The notes under the pieces: generated by a model | What the model was told of the DNA's origin: nothing | The model's input: the letters and a program-made list of their open reading frames with translations, nothing else | Database searches by the model: none | Assembly (NCBI RefSeq): GCF_900091725.1 | Contig: NZ_FMBW01000076.1 | Span: 1-64,000, forward strand | Length of the DNA stretch: 64,000 bases | Source of the DNA: Streptomyces sp. DvalAA-43 | GTDB taxonomy: Bacteria; Actinomycetota; Actinomycetes; Streptomycetales; Streptomycetaceae | Reading direction: 5' to 3' | Position numbers and translations under genes: made by a program | Shown: positions 19,833-27,811 of the stretch, piece after piece | Numbering within the stretch: position 1 is the stretch's first letter | Layout of the letters: every line of letters begins with the position of its first letter

Positions 19833-20582
19833 GTGAGCGCCGAGGGCGCGCTGCTGTTCGCGCGATACGCCTACCCGCCCAACGAGCTCGGCTACTGCGG
19901 CCCCGCCGACGCGACGGCCCTCCTGCGCCGTGACGCGACCGCCGACATCGAACGGCGTGCCCGGCAGTTCGAGGGGGCCTGGTGCTATCTCCAGTTCCTC
20001 GCGGAGACGGCCGGACTGTCGGACCCGCTGGATGTGCGGGTGGTCGAGGCGTACTGGATCGGCAACGACCTGCTGGACCGGGCCGATCCCGCCGCTCTGG
20101 TGGAGCGCATGACCGACCGGTTCCGGGGGCAGCTCGGCGGCTCCTGGCGCGACGCCGGGCGGCGCGCCCTGGCCCATCACAGCTTCCAGGTGTTCGAGGT
20201 GTATCCATGGGCCCCGATGCTGCGGTCGATGGGCCATCCGACCGCCCTGTCCGTGCTCGACCAGTGCCGCATCCGTACGGGAGTGGTCGTGGCCGCCGAC
20301 AGGGACCTCGCGACCGTGCGGTCACGCCCGCTGTGCTGGGACGGTGCGCGGCTGACCGACGGCGCGTGGCGGGAGGAGACCGTGCGCTGCTCGGCCGGTG
20401 GGCTGACGCTGCTCGACGGGCTGTCCGCCGGTGACCTGGTGGCGCTGCACTGGGACTGGGTGTGCGATGTGATCACCGACGAACAGGCCCGGCGTATCGA
20501 ATTCCTCGAAGGGCGTCGCCGCACCGGCTTGGGCCTCTCGTCCTGCGAACCGGGTCGCGGCGCCCACGGCGCTCCGGGCTGA
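19833..20582 (+). CDS. Conserved protein at the end of the hydrogenase operon (DUF6390-like)
   Basis: 249 residues starting with GTG immediately after the hypE stop. The N-terminus LLFARYAYPPNELGYCGP and the middle VVEAYWIGNDLL, AHHSFQVFEVYPWAPML are characteristic. I associate it with DUF6390, a family seen beside hydrogenase genes, from memory only. No catalytic motif or cofactor site is evident; several Trp/His residues are scattered. No gap from hypE suggests a late maturation or assembly role. It is the last gene before the IclR locus. Confidence 0.78.
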   Translation: MSAEGALLFARYAYPPNELGYCGPADATALLRRDATADIERRARQFEGAWCYLQFLAETAGLSDPLDVRVVEAYWIGNDLLDRADPAALVERMTDRFRGQLGGSWRDAGRRALAHHSFQVFEVYPWAPMLRSMGHPTALSVLDQCRIRTGVVVAADRDLATVRSRPLCWDGARLTDGAWREETVRCSAGGLTLLDGLSAGDLVALHWDWVCDVITDEQARRIEFLEGRRRTGLGLSSCEPGRGAHGAPG

Positions 20583-20713
20583 CGGCCGCCGGCTGCGCCG
20601 ATTCCTGCCCCGGCCGGTCGGGGGCGTGGCACGGTGAGTGACCCGTATACGTTCCGGCCGCGAGCCGACGGATTCCAGGAACAACCCTCAGGCGACGCGA
20701 TATGCTGATGCAG

Positions 20714-20736
20714 ATTGTGCAAGCCGTTTGCAAAAT
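20714..20736. promoter_or_regulatory. Candidate IclR operator (site A)
   Basis: Interrupted inverted repeat: ATTGTGCAA, five spacer bases, TTGCAAAAT, with one mismatch between arms. It ends one base before the IclR ribosome site, where a repressor could block its own expression. ATTGTGCAA recurs in site B (23975) and as ATTGCGCAA in site C (27649). Confidence 0.55.
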
Positions 20737-20746
20737 GAGGAGGGTC

Positions 20747-21535
20747 ATGGCTACGCGGGCGACCGACGCCGGGACGAACCAGAGCGTCGAACGAGCGGTC
20801 TCGGTGCTGCGCGCACTCGACTCCGGCCGTCCGGAACTGCGCGTCTCCGACGTCGCCGAACTCACCGGACTGGGCTCCTCCACCACCTCCCGCCTCCTGT
20901 CCACGCTCGAACGCCTCGACATGGTGGAACGCGACCCCGTCAGCAACCTCTACCGCCTCAGCCTCGGCATCCTCCCGCTGGCCGCCACCGCCACCAACCG
21001 CCACCCCGTCCACCGCGCCGCCCGCATGGTCCTCCAGGACCTCGCCACCCGCACCGGACTCGGAGCCAACGTCGCCGTCCGCCGGGGCACCGAGCTGATG
21101 TTCCTGTGCAATTTCGAGGGGCCCCGCACCCCCAAGTCGTACACACAGGCCGGACACACCGCCCCGCTGCACGCCACCAGCATCGGCAAGTGCCTCCTCA
21201 CCGGCCTCACGCCCAAGGAGCGCCGCAAGCTGCTTCCCGAGCCGCTCGTGGCGCACACCGACTACACGACGACCAGCCACGACCTCCTCGACACCGAGAT
21301 CGACACCGTCCGACGCACGGGCTACGCCGTCGAAGCCGAGGAGCGCGCCCTGGGCCGTGCTTCGCTCGCCGCCCCCGTCCGCGACGCCTCGGGGGACGTC
21401 GTCGCCGCCATCTCCGTCTGGGGCCCCACGTCCCTCCTCGGCAACCACACCGAGGCCGAGGGGCAGCGCCTGGCCCTGACCCGCGAGGTCATCGAAGCCG
21501 CCGACGCCATCAGCCAGGCTCTCGGCGCCCTCTGA
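20747..21535 (+). CDS. IclR family transcriptional regulator
   Basis: 262 residues from the ATG at 20747 (GAGGAGGG immediately upstream); the start at 20702 would place the operator inside the coding frame. The N-terminal winged helix-turn-helix covers about residues 12-70 (SVERAVSVLRALDSG, then GLGSSTTSRLLSTLERL). The C-terminal IclR effector domain includes GRASLAAPVRDASGDVVAAISV. IclR proteins are usually repressors relieved by a small molecule. Its neighbours and the related sites suggest it controls the oxidoreductase/ABC/BNR genes. It converges on the oxidoreductase gene across a very strong hairpin. Confidence 0.92.
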   Translation: MATRATDAGTNQSVERAVSVLRALDSGRPELRVSDVAELTGLGSSTTSRLLSTLERLDMVERDPVSNLYRLSLGILPLAATATNRHPVHRAARMVLQDLATRTGLGANVAVRRGTELMFLCNFEGPRTPKSYTQAGHTAPLHATSIGKCLLTGLTPKERRKLLPEPLVAHTDYTTTSHDLLDTEIDTVRRTGYAVEAEERALGRASLAAPVRDASGDVVAAISVWGPTSLLGNHTEAEGQRLALTREVIEAADAISQALGAL

Positions 21536-21538
21536 AAC

Positions 21539-21596
21539 GCACGGCGAAGGGGCCGGGTGAAGGCCGTTCGGCCTTCACCCGGCCCCTTCGCCGTGC
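21539..21596. terminator. Bidirectional terminator, 27-bp perfect stem
   Basis: Left arm 21539-21565 and right arm 21570-21596 are perfectly complementary over 27 bp with a GTTC loop. It fills the gap between the convergent IclR and FAD-oxidoreductase genes, starting 3 nt after the IclR stop and ending 2 nt before the stop of the other gene, so it can stop transcripts from both sides. Confidence 0.9.
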
Positions 21597-21598
21597 GG

Positions 21599-23899
21599 CT
21601 ACGCGCCGTACGCCTTGAACGCGATCACGTGCGCGTGCCGCGCCCCGTGCGTCGCGTCCACCACGAGCCGTAGCGCATCGGTGCGCACGGGCCCGCCGTC
21701 CGGGCCGTTCAGCTCGTGCACGCGGTGGCGGCGGCGGTTGCCCGTCACGGTCAGCAGCGTGTGCCAGGTGCCGTCGGGCTCGCGGCTCTGGACGCGGTAG
21801 TCGCGGACCAGTTCCGGCATGACCTCGAACGGGGTGCGATGGCGGTGCAGGTTGTTGAGGTACTCGTCGACGTCGTCGTCGAACACCAGGCGCGTCTCGG
21901 TGAGTTCCCGCTCCTCGTCCCAGTCGAGGCGCAGCCACTGCGCGGCCCGGTCCGCGTCGGGCAGCGCTTCGGACGACCACATCTGCGGTCCCCCGTAGGC
22001 GCGCTGGAATCCGCCGACGGCCCGCTCGGGCAGGAACGCGGCGGTGTCCGGGGTGGCCCGGAAGCCGAAGGTCCGACGGCGCAGGCCGCGGGCCTGCCAC
22101 TCCAGGACCAGCTGCCCCTCCTCCTCCGGGATGTCGTGGTCGACGGCCGCGTCCCCGTCGACCCTGCTGCGCAGGGCGAGGACGCCGTCGGTGCGTTCGG
22201 GGACGAGGACCAGCGCCGCGTCCGGGCAGGCGCGGACGATCAGTACGACGTTCTCCGGCGCGTCCGGGCGGTGGTCGAAGCGGGCCGTGACCCAGTGCGG
22301 GCCACCGGCCGGCACGGTCACCGTGGTGGTGAGCACGTGGTCGACGGGGACCGCGTTCTCGGGGCGGCCGGTGCTCCACAGTTCCACGGTCAGTTCGCTC
22401 GGCCGCTCGCCCCGGGCGCCGTGGACGAGCAGGTCGACCGTGTCGAGCGCCGGGTCCACCGGCAGCAGCAACGCGAGGTCCCGGGTGAGCGGGTACGGCT
22501 CGCCGGGCACGTCCGGCGTGGGCTCGGCGGCCAGGCGGCTCAGGTACGAGGAGGCGCTGACCCGGGCCGTGCGCGCCAGGTTGTCGGGGTCGTCGTCGAA
22601 GAGGCCGATGACCGAGGCGTCCTGTCGCAGCAGGGTGCGGCGCACCAGCTCGGGGTGGTCGGCGGCGAGTTCACGCGGGCCGATGCCCTCGGCGACGCAC
22701 AGCGCGGCGGCCGTGCCCGCGGCCTCGCCGAGCGTGGCGCAGGTGGCCATGACACGAGTGGCGCCGAAGGCGATGTGGGTGGCGGAGATATTGCGCCCGG
22801 CGAACAGGAGATTCGTGACGTTCGCCGAGTACAGGGAGCGCAGCGGGATGTGGAAGATGCCGTCCGCGTACCGCTGGCGGGCGCCGGGCTCGTCGGCGTA
22901 CATGCCCTGCACCGGGTGGAGGTCGACGGACCAGCCGCCGAAGGCCACGCGGTCGGCGAACTGCCGCTGTTCCAGGATGTCCTGCTGGGTCAGCATGTGA
23001 TCGCCGAGGAAGCGGCGGTACTCACGCTTGCCGGGGAGACTGCCGACCCACTCCAGCGTCAGGTTCTCGGCGTCCGGGAACTCTCCGGAGTTCTTGATGT
23101 GGTCCCAGATGCCCATGATCACGGCCTGGAGTTCGTCGCGGATGCGCTCGTTGTCATGGACGGTGTCCAGCTCGCCGCCCCACTCGATCCACCAGTAGTC
23201 GCAGCCGTTGTCGCCGGTGCGCAGCACGCGGTTGCGCAGGATGGGCGTGGTGGTGAGGTCGCGGGCGCCGTCGGGGCGCACGAACTTCACCGGCCGACCC
23301 GTGTCCTTGGTGTGGAAAAGGATCGTCGACCCGAGCAGCGCCTCGTCCCCGTTCTCCGGCGCCCAGGGCTCGCCGAACTCCGAGCGTGCCTCGCGGCCGA
23401 TCCGGTAGTGGGCACCTGCGAGGTGGCCGAGCAGGCCGTCGCCGGTGCAGTCGAGGAACTGCCGTGCGTGAAAGGTGATACGCCTCTCGGAGCCCATCAT
23501 CCAGCCCGTGCAGGAGTGCACCTGGCGTGCGTCGTCCGGGCCGCTCGCGTCGACCTCCCGTACGTCGGTGTTGAGGTACAGGTCGATGCCGGGTTCGGCC
23601 CGGACGGCGTCGAGGACCACCTGGTCCCAGTAGTACGGGTTCCCTTCGGGGTTGCGGTACTGGTTCTCGGTGTACAGCTCGCCCATGATGCCGGTCTCGC
23701 GGGCCCAGCGGTGCACGCCGTGGGCCGTGGCGCCGCAGACCCAGACGCGGACCTCGCTGCTGGCGTTGCCGCCCAGGACGGGACGGTTGTTGACCAGGGC
23801 GACGCGTCGGCCGAGCCGGGCCGCGGCAATGGCCGCGCAGGTCCCCGCCAGGCCACCGCCGATGACGGCGATGTCGTAATGGACCTCTTCTTCCCGCAC
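21599..23899 (-). CDS. FAD-dependent oxidoreductase with large C-terminal beta region
   Basis: 766 residues from the GTG at 23899, which has AAGGAGG 7 nt upstream; longer reading to 24052 lacks a ribosome site. The FAD Rossmann motif is at the N-terminus (DIAVIGGGLAGTCAA) and the family pattern LLFAGRNISATHIAFGATRVM is near residue 400, as in FAD_oxidored proteins often found with glycan-utilisation genes. Residues about 520-766 form a beta-rich region resembling a carbohydrate-binding or discoidin-like domain. No signal peptide is seen, so it is probably cytoplasmic. It is divergent from the ABC operon and shares its control region. The substrate is unknown. Confidence 0.85.
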   Translation of the reverse strand: MREEEVHYDIAVIGGGLAGTCAAIAAARLGRRVALVNNRPVLGGNASSEVRVWVCGATAHGVHRWARETGIMGELYTENQYRNPEGNPYYWDQVVLDAVRAEPGIDLYLNTDVREVDASGPDDARQVHSCTGWMMGSERRITFHARQFLDCTGDGLLGHLAGAHYRIGREARSEFGEPWAPENGDEALLGSTILFHTKDTGRPVKFVRPDGARDLTTTPILRNRVLRTGDNGCDYWWIEWGGELDTVHDNERIRDELQAVIMGIWDHIKNSGEFPDAENLTLEWVGSLPGKREYRRFLGDHMLTQQDILEQRQFADRVAFGGWSVDLHPVQGMYADEPGARQRYADGIFHIPLRSLYSANVTNLLFAGRNISATHIAFGATRVMATCATLGEAAGTAAALCVAEGIGPRELAADHPELVRRTLLRQDASVIGLFDDDPDNLARTARVSASSYLSRLAAEPTPDVPGEPYPLTRDLALLLPVDPALDTVDLLVHGARGERPSELTVELWSTGRPENAVPVDHVLTTTVTVPAGGPHWVTARFDHRPDAPENVVLIVRACPDAALVLVPERTDGVLALRSRVDGDAAVDHDIPEEEGQLVLEWQARGLRRRTFGFRATPDTAAFLPERAVGGFQRAYGGPQMWSSEALPDADRAAQWLRLDWDEERELTETRLVFDDDVDEYLNNLHRHRTPFEVMPELVRDYRVQSREPDGTWHTLLTVTGNRRRHRVHELNGPDGGPVRTDALRLVVDATHGARHAHVIAFKAYGA

Positions 23900-24334
23900 G
23901 GAGCGGCCTCCTTGGTGTGATGCTCGGATGCTCTCCGCCACAGCGGAGCGGCCTTGAACGTACATCACATCCATATTGTGCAACCACTGTTCGGACAGTG
24001 GGATGTGTTGTAAGTTTCCAGCGCAGCCGACGACACCGCCGCCGTGGGCCAACAGCCAAGCTCATGGCATGTGCGGCGACTTCGCCGGTCTGTACGGAAC
24101 CGGCGATTCACCGACCAAAAGGGTTGACGCCGTCGCACGATATGGAGAACGATCCCGCATGCTGCAACTTGCGTTCGACGGAGCATGCATGGCATTCACA
24201 CAGGGCCTCGGTCGAAGCAGGGGACGGCGCGGCTCGCCGCTCACACCCGGCCACGTCACGTCCGTCCACCGGCGCACGGCCTCCCGTGCCACGCCCTGCA
24301 CCACCGCTCCCGCCCCGTTCGAGAGGACACACCC
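23900..24334. promoter_or_regulatory. Divergent control region of oxidoreductase and ABC operon
   Basis: 435 nt without a supported gene. It holds site B at 23975-24019 and the ribosome sites of both flanking genes (AAGGAGG for the leftward gene, GAGAGGA for the rightward one). The roughly 315 nt from site B to the permease ATG form a long leader in which I see no further strong structure; short frames there are out of phase and lack coding character. Confidence 0.6.
23975..24019 (+). promoter_or_regulatory. Shared promoter/operator element, site B
   Basis: Begins with ATTGTGCAA, contains a perfect 6-bp inverted repeat CACTGT-TCGG-ACAGTG (23985-24000) and ends with GGATGTGTTGTAAGTTTCC. The last block is 18/19 identical to site C and the two halves keep the same spacing within 1 nt. 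It lies 75 nt from the oxidoreductase start and 315 nt before the first permease. Probably bound by the IclR protein and/or a promoter. Confidence 0.65.
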
Positions 24335-25264
24335 ATGAGTACGGCCGCACCTCCACAGAAGGCCGCTCCACGCCGTGAGCGGTCCGGCGGACGGCTCTCC
24401 AACGGCGCGTTCGCACTGCTGCTGACCGCACCGGGGCTCGCCCTGTTCGCGGCGATCATCATCTATCCGCTGCTGTCCGCCCTGTTCACCGGCTTCTTCA
24501 AGCAGGACCTGCGTCTGCCGGGCCGGGAGTTCGTCGGCCTGGAGAACTTCAGCTACTGGCTGGACGGCGAGTTCCTCACGATCCTCAAGCAGACGCTGAT
24601 CTTCACCTTCGGTGCGACGCTCGTCCCCTTCGTGGTCGGTTTCGCCCTCGCGCTCGCGCTGAACTCGGGCCTGAAGGGCAGCGGCTTCCTGCGTGGGCTG
24701 TTCCTCTTCCCCTGGGTGATCCCGGGCGTGGTGGTCTCCTTCCTGTGGATGTGGATCTTCAACGCCAACTACGGCGTACTGAACGGCGTCCTCATGAAGG
24801 CCGGGATCATCGAGGAGTCCATCTCCTGGCTCGGCCAGCCCGGCACCGCCATGCTCGCCGTCATCGTCACCAAGACCTGGGCGAGCTTCCCCTGGATGAT
24901 GGTGATGCTCCTGGCCGGTCTGCAGACCGTGCCCAAGGAACTGCACGAGGCCGCGTCGATGGACGGAGCGGGCTCGATCCGTCGCTTCTTCGCCGTCACC
25001 TGGCCCCAGGTCCGCGGTGTCGCCTCGATCGTGCTGCTCCTGGAGTTCATCTGGAACTTCCAGCACTTCGACACCATCTACGTGCTCACCGGCGGCGGCC
25101 CGGCCGGAACCACCGAGACCTTCGCGACCGCCGTGTACCAGACCGCCTTCAAGGGCTTCGACATCGGCCGGGCGACCGCGCTGGGCGGTCTGTGGATGGT
25201 GCTCCTGCTCATCCTGGTCGCCGTCTACCTCAGGATCACCGAGCGGAAGGGCGACGCCCGATGA
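24335..25264 (+). CDS. ABC sugar transporter permease 1 (MalF-type)
   Basis: 309 residues from the ATG at 24335. Six transmembrane segments are apparent (first at LLLTAPGLALFAAIIIYPLL). The EAA loop for contact with the ATPase reads LHEAASMDGAGSIRRFFAVT. With permease 2 and the binding protein it makes a carbohydrate uptake-1 (CUT1) importer. No ATPase gene is nearby; streptomycete CUT1 systems commonly share the multitask ATPase MsiK encoded elsewhere. It overlaps permease 2 by 4 nt (ATGA). Confidence 0.93.
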   Translation: MSTAAPPQKAAPRRERSGGRLSNGAFALLLTAPGLALFAAIIIYPLLSALFTGFFKQDLRLPGREFVGLENFSYWLDGEFLTILKQTLIFTFGATLVPFVVGFALALALNSGLKGSGFLRGLFLFPWVIPGVVVSFLWMWIFNANYGVLNGVLMKAGIIEESISWLGQPGTAMLAVIVTKTWASFPWMMVMLLAGLQTVPKELHEAASMDGAGSIRRFFAVTWPQVRGVASIVLLLEFIWNFQHFDTIYVLTGGGPAGTTETFATAVYQTAFKGFDIGRATALGGLWMVLLLILVAVYLRITERKGDAR

Positions 25265-26181
25265 CCTCCACGACCTCCACCCCGCTGGCCGGTACCGACC
25301 GGCTGAGGCCGTCCGCCACGTCCGCCGGACGCACCTCGCGACGCCGGATGCGCAAGGACCTGCTGCGCTCCCGGATCGCCGCCTGGACCGCGATCGTGGT
25401 GATCGGCGCCTTCGGCATGCTGCCGGTCTACTGGCTGCTGGCCACCGCCCTGAGCAGCCCCGAGCAGACCTTCCAGTTCCCGCCGAAACTCATCCCCACC
25501 GACATCACCTTCAGCAACTTCACGGCTCTCGCCGAGAACGACCAGCTGATCACGTACCTGGTCAACTCCCTCATCGTGGCCTCGATCACCGCCGTGCTGA
25601 GCGTGGTCGTCGCCACGTACATGGGGTACTCGTTCTCCAAGTTCCGCTACCGCGGGCGGCGGTCGCTGATGCACATGGTGCTGGCCTCCCAGATGTTCCC
25701 GCAGGCGCTCCTGCTGGTGACGCTGTACGCCGTGTTCTCCAGTTTCGGCCTGCTGAACACGTACACCGCCCTGGTGCTGTCCTTCACCACGTTCACGATG
25801 CCGCTGTGCGTCTGGATGCTGAAGGGGATCTTCGACACGATCCCGGACGCGCTGCTGGAGGCCGCGTCCATCGACGGCGCGTCCCGGTGGCGGACGCTGC
25901 ACTCCATCGTGGCGCCGCTGGCCGCGCCCGGGATGATCGCCGCCGGGCTGTTCGCCTTCGTCCGCGGCTGGAACGACTTCATCTTCGCCGTGACGCTGGC
26001 CGACAAGGAGAAGCAGACCCTGCCGCCCGGCCTCGTCTCCACCTACATCGGCGAGTTCCAGACCGCCTGGCCCGAGCTGATGGCCGCCTCGCTGGTGGTG
26101 TCCGCGCCGGTGGTCGTCGCCTTCATGTTCCTGCAGCGCTACCTCGTCGGCGGCATGACCGCCGGCTCGGTCAAGAGCTGA
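25261..26181 (+). CDS. ABC sugar transporter permease 2 (MalG-type)
   Basis: 306 residues. A long cytoplasmic N-terminus ends in a basic segment (SRRRMRKDLLRSRIAAW) before the first membrane helix (WTAIVVIGAFGMLPVYWLL). Five further helices follow. The EAA loop is LLEAASIDGASRWRTLHSIV. It pairs with permease 1 as the channel of a CUT1 importer. The overlapping ATGA start implies translational coupling; the binding-protein gene follows after 67 nt. Confidence 0.93.
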   Translation: MTSTTSTPLAGTDRLRPSATSAGRTSRRRMRKDLLRSRIAAWTAIVVIGAFGMLPVYWLLATALSSPEQTFQFPPKLIPTDITFSNFTALAENDQLITYLVNSLIVASITAVLSVVVATYMGYSFSKFRYRGRRSLMHMVLASQMFPQALLLVTLYAVFSSFGLLNTYTALVLSFTTFTMPLCVWMLKGIFDTIPDALLEAASIDGASRWRTLHSIVAPLAAPGMIAAGLFAFVRGWNDFIFAVTLADKEKQTLPPGLVSTYIGEFQTAWPELMAASLVVSAPVVVAFMFLQRYLVGGMTAGSVKS

Positions 26182-26248
26182 GCCACCGGGACCTGCCCGC
26201 ACTCTCCCCCACGCACTTCCCCTTCCGCCCACTCCCCATGGAGACACC

Positions 26249-27547
26249 ATGACCACCTCTGGCATCACCCGGCGCGGCGCGCTGCGCATGTTCGGCATCG
26301 GCGCGCTCGGTGTGGCCGGCGCCGGCGCGCTCGGCGCCTGTGCGCCGTCCGGCGCCGGCACCTCCTCCGGCGGCGACACGAAGTCCAAGAACTTCGACTT
26401 CACCTCCTGGTCGCTCAACGAGGAGGCCGCCAAGCCCTCGATCGAGAAGATCATCGCGGCGTGGGAGAAGGCCGAGGGCTCCAAGATCCGCGCGGTCTCG
26501 TACCCGTACAACGAGTACCTGAGCCAGCTCACCCTCAAGCTGGGCGGCGGGGAGACGACCGGCGCGGTGCACCTCGACATCGCCTGGCTCGCCGCGGTGG
26601 CGCAGATGGGCAAGCTCGCCGACCTCGGTTCCGTGGCCCTCAAGGGCGGCTACACGAATGTGGCGCTGGACAGTGGCATGTATGACGGCAAGCAGTACGG
26701 CCTGCCGTGGAACACCGGCTCGATCGGTGTGATCGCCAACTCCAGTCTCCTGGAGAAGGCCGGCATCAAGAAGCACCCCACCACCGTGGAGGAGTTCGAG
26801 GGTGCGCTGCGGGAGCTGAAGGGGCTCGGCGGCGGTGTCGTGCCGTACGCCGCGGCTACCAAAGTCGCGCAGCTCAAGGACATCTTCCCGTGGATGCAGA
26901 CCTTCGGGTGCACGCTCCTGGAGGACAGCAAGGTGACCATCGGCGACGACGCGTCCATCGACGCGGTCACCTGGTACAAGAAGCTGCACGACGAGAAGCT
27001 GATCGCCGCCGACGTGGACCGCTTCGACGCCCGTGCCCTGTTCGGGCAGGGCAAGGCCGCCTTCTACGACGACGCCATCATCGGCAAGGGTGTGACCGCG
27101 GCGCAGTCCAAGGACAAGACGCTGGCCGACGCGATGCGGCCGATGAAGCGGCCGGTGCTGCGGGCCGGTGACACGCCGCAGGCGCTGCTGTGGGGCGGTG
27201 TGATCGCGATCGTCAAGGGCAAGGGGCAGGACGCGGCGACGGAGTTCGCGCTGCACACCACCACCGACCGCGCCACCACCACCGAGTACTTCGCCGCCCG
27301 TGCGCTGCCGCCGTCGACCACGGCGGGCCTGTCCGACCCGAAGGTCGCGCAGGACACCTTCACCACCGAGTGGACCGAGAAGATCACCGATACGGCGACC
27401 GGCAGCCCGTTCTGGCAGTTCGCACAGAACGCCCAGATCGAGGAAGCCGTGGCCAAGCAGGTCCAGGCCGTCCTGGTCGGCACGTCGAAGCCGAAGGACG
27501 CGATGAAGAAGGCCGCCGAAGAGGTCAACGACCTCATCAAGCGCTGA
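26249..27547 (+). CDS. Sugar-binding lipoprotein of the ABC importer
   Basis: 432 residues. The N-terminus has a twin-Arg (TRRGALRMFGIG, Arg8-Arg9), a hydrophobic stretch, and the lipobox LGAC with Cys31 as lipidation site, so it is likely exported by Tat and anchored to the outer face of the membrane. The mature part is an extracellular solute-binding protein type 1 fold (VHLDIAWLAAVAQMGKLADL, YGLPWNTGSIGVIANSSLL). It captures an unknown oligosaccharide for the two permeases. A strong terminator follows. Confidence 0.93.
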   Translation: MTTSGITRRGALRMFGIGALGVAGAGALGACAPSGAGTSSGGDTKSKNFDFTSWSLNEEAAKPSIEKIIAAWEKAEGSKIRAVSYPYNEYLSQLTLKLGGGETTGAVHLDIAWLAAVAQMGKLADLGSVALKGGYTNVALDSGMYDGKQYGLPWNTGSIGVIANSSLLEKAGIKKHPTTVEEFEGALRELKGLGGGVVPYAAATKVAQLKDIFPWMQTFGCTLLEDSKVTIGDDASIDAVTWYKKLHDEKLIAADVDRFDARALFGQGKAAFYDDAIIGKGVTAAQSKDKTLADAMRPMKRPVLRAGDTPQALLWGGVIAIVKGKGQDAATEFALHTTTDRATTTEYFAARALPPSTTAGLSDPKVAQDTFTTEWTEKITDTATGSPFWQFAQNAQIEEAVAKQVQAVLVGTSKPKDAMKKAAEEVNDLIKR

Positions 27548-27565
27548 ACCGGAGCACGGGGGTCC

Positions 27566-27602
27566 GGGGCCCGGCGAAAGAGGACGTCCTTCGCCGGGCC
27601 CC
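27566..27602 (+). terminator. Terminator after the ABC operon
   Basis: Perfect 13-bp stem (27566-27578 with 27590-27602, arm GGGGCCCGGCGAA) closing an 11-nt loop, starting about 18 nt after the binding-protein stop and followed by TTG. It separates the ABC operon from the BNR gene, which has its own upstream element. Confidence 0.8.
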
Positions 27603-27648
27603 TTGCCATGCCTGCACGCACCTTCCCCAAGGCGTATCTCAGATCCGC

Positions 27649-27694
27649 ATTGCGCAATCTCTATTCACACTATGGGGATCTGTTGTAAGTTTCC
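27649..27694 (+). promoter_or_regulatory. Shared promoter/operator element, site C
   Basis: Starts with the perfect 10-bp palindrome ATTGCGCAAT and ends with GGATCTGTTGTAAGTTTCC, which differs from site B at one base. A TTCACA and a TAAGTT 16 nt apart could be -35 and -10 boxes. It lies about 118 nt before the BNR gene start, so this gene and the ABC/oxidoreductase genes are probably co-regulated. Confidence 0.65.
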
Positions 27695-27811
27695 GGCGCG
27701 ACGGAGGGGTGGAGGGGTGGACCGGTCAGCGGGCCGCTCCTGTTCCGCCTCACCGTCACGCCCGTAGCGCCCCCGCTTCACGCCCGCATCACGCCCGCGA
27801 AGGAGTTCATC

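Noticed and set aside
20583..20713. A further hydrogenase gene or small RNA after the DUF6390-like gene
   Set aside because: The 131-nt stretch has no open frame with a ribosome site and only weak GC-rich complementarity; nothing supportable was seen.
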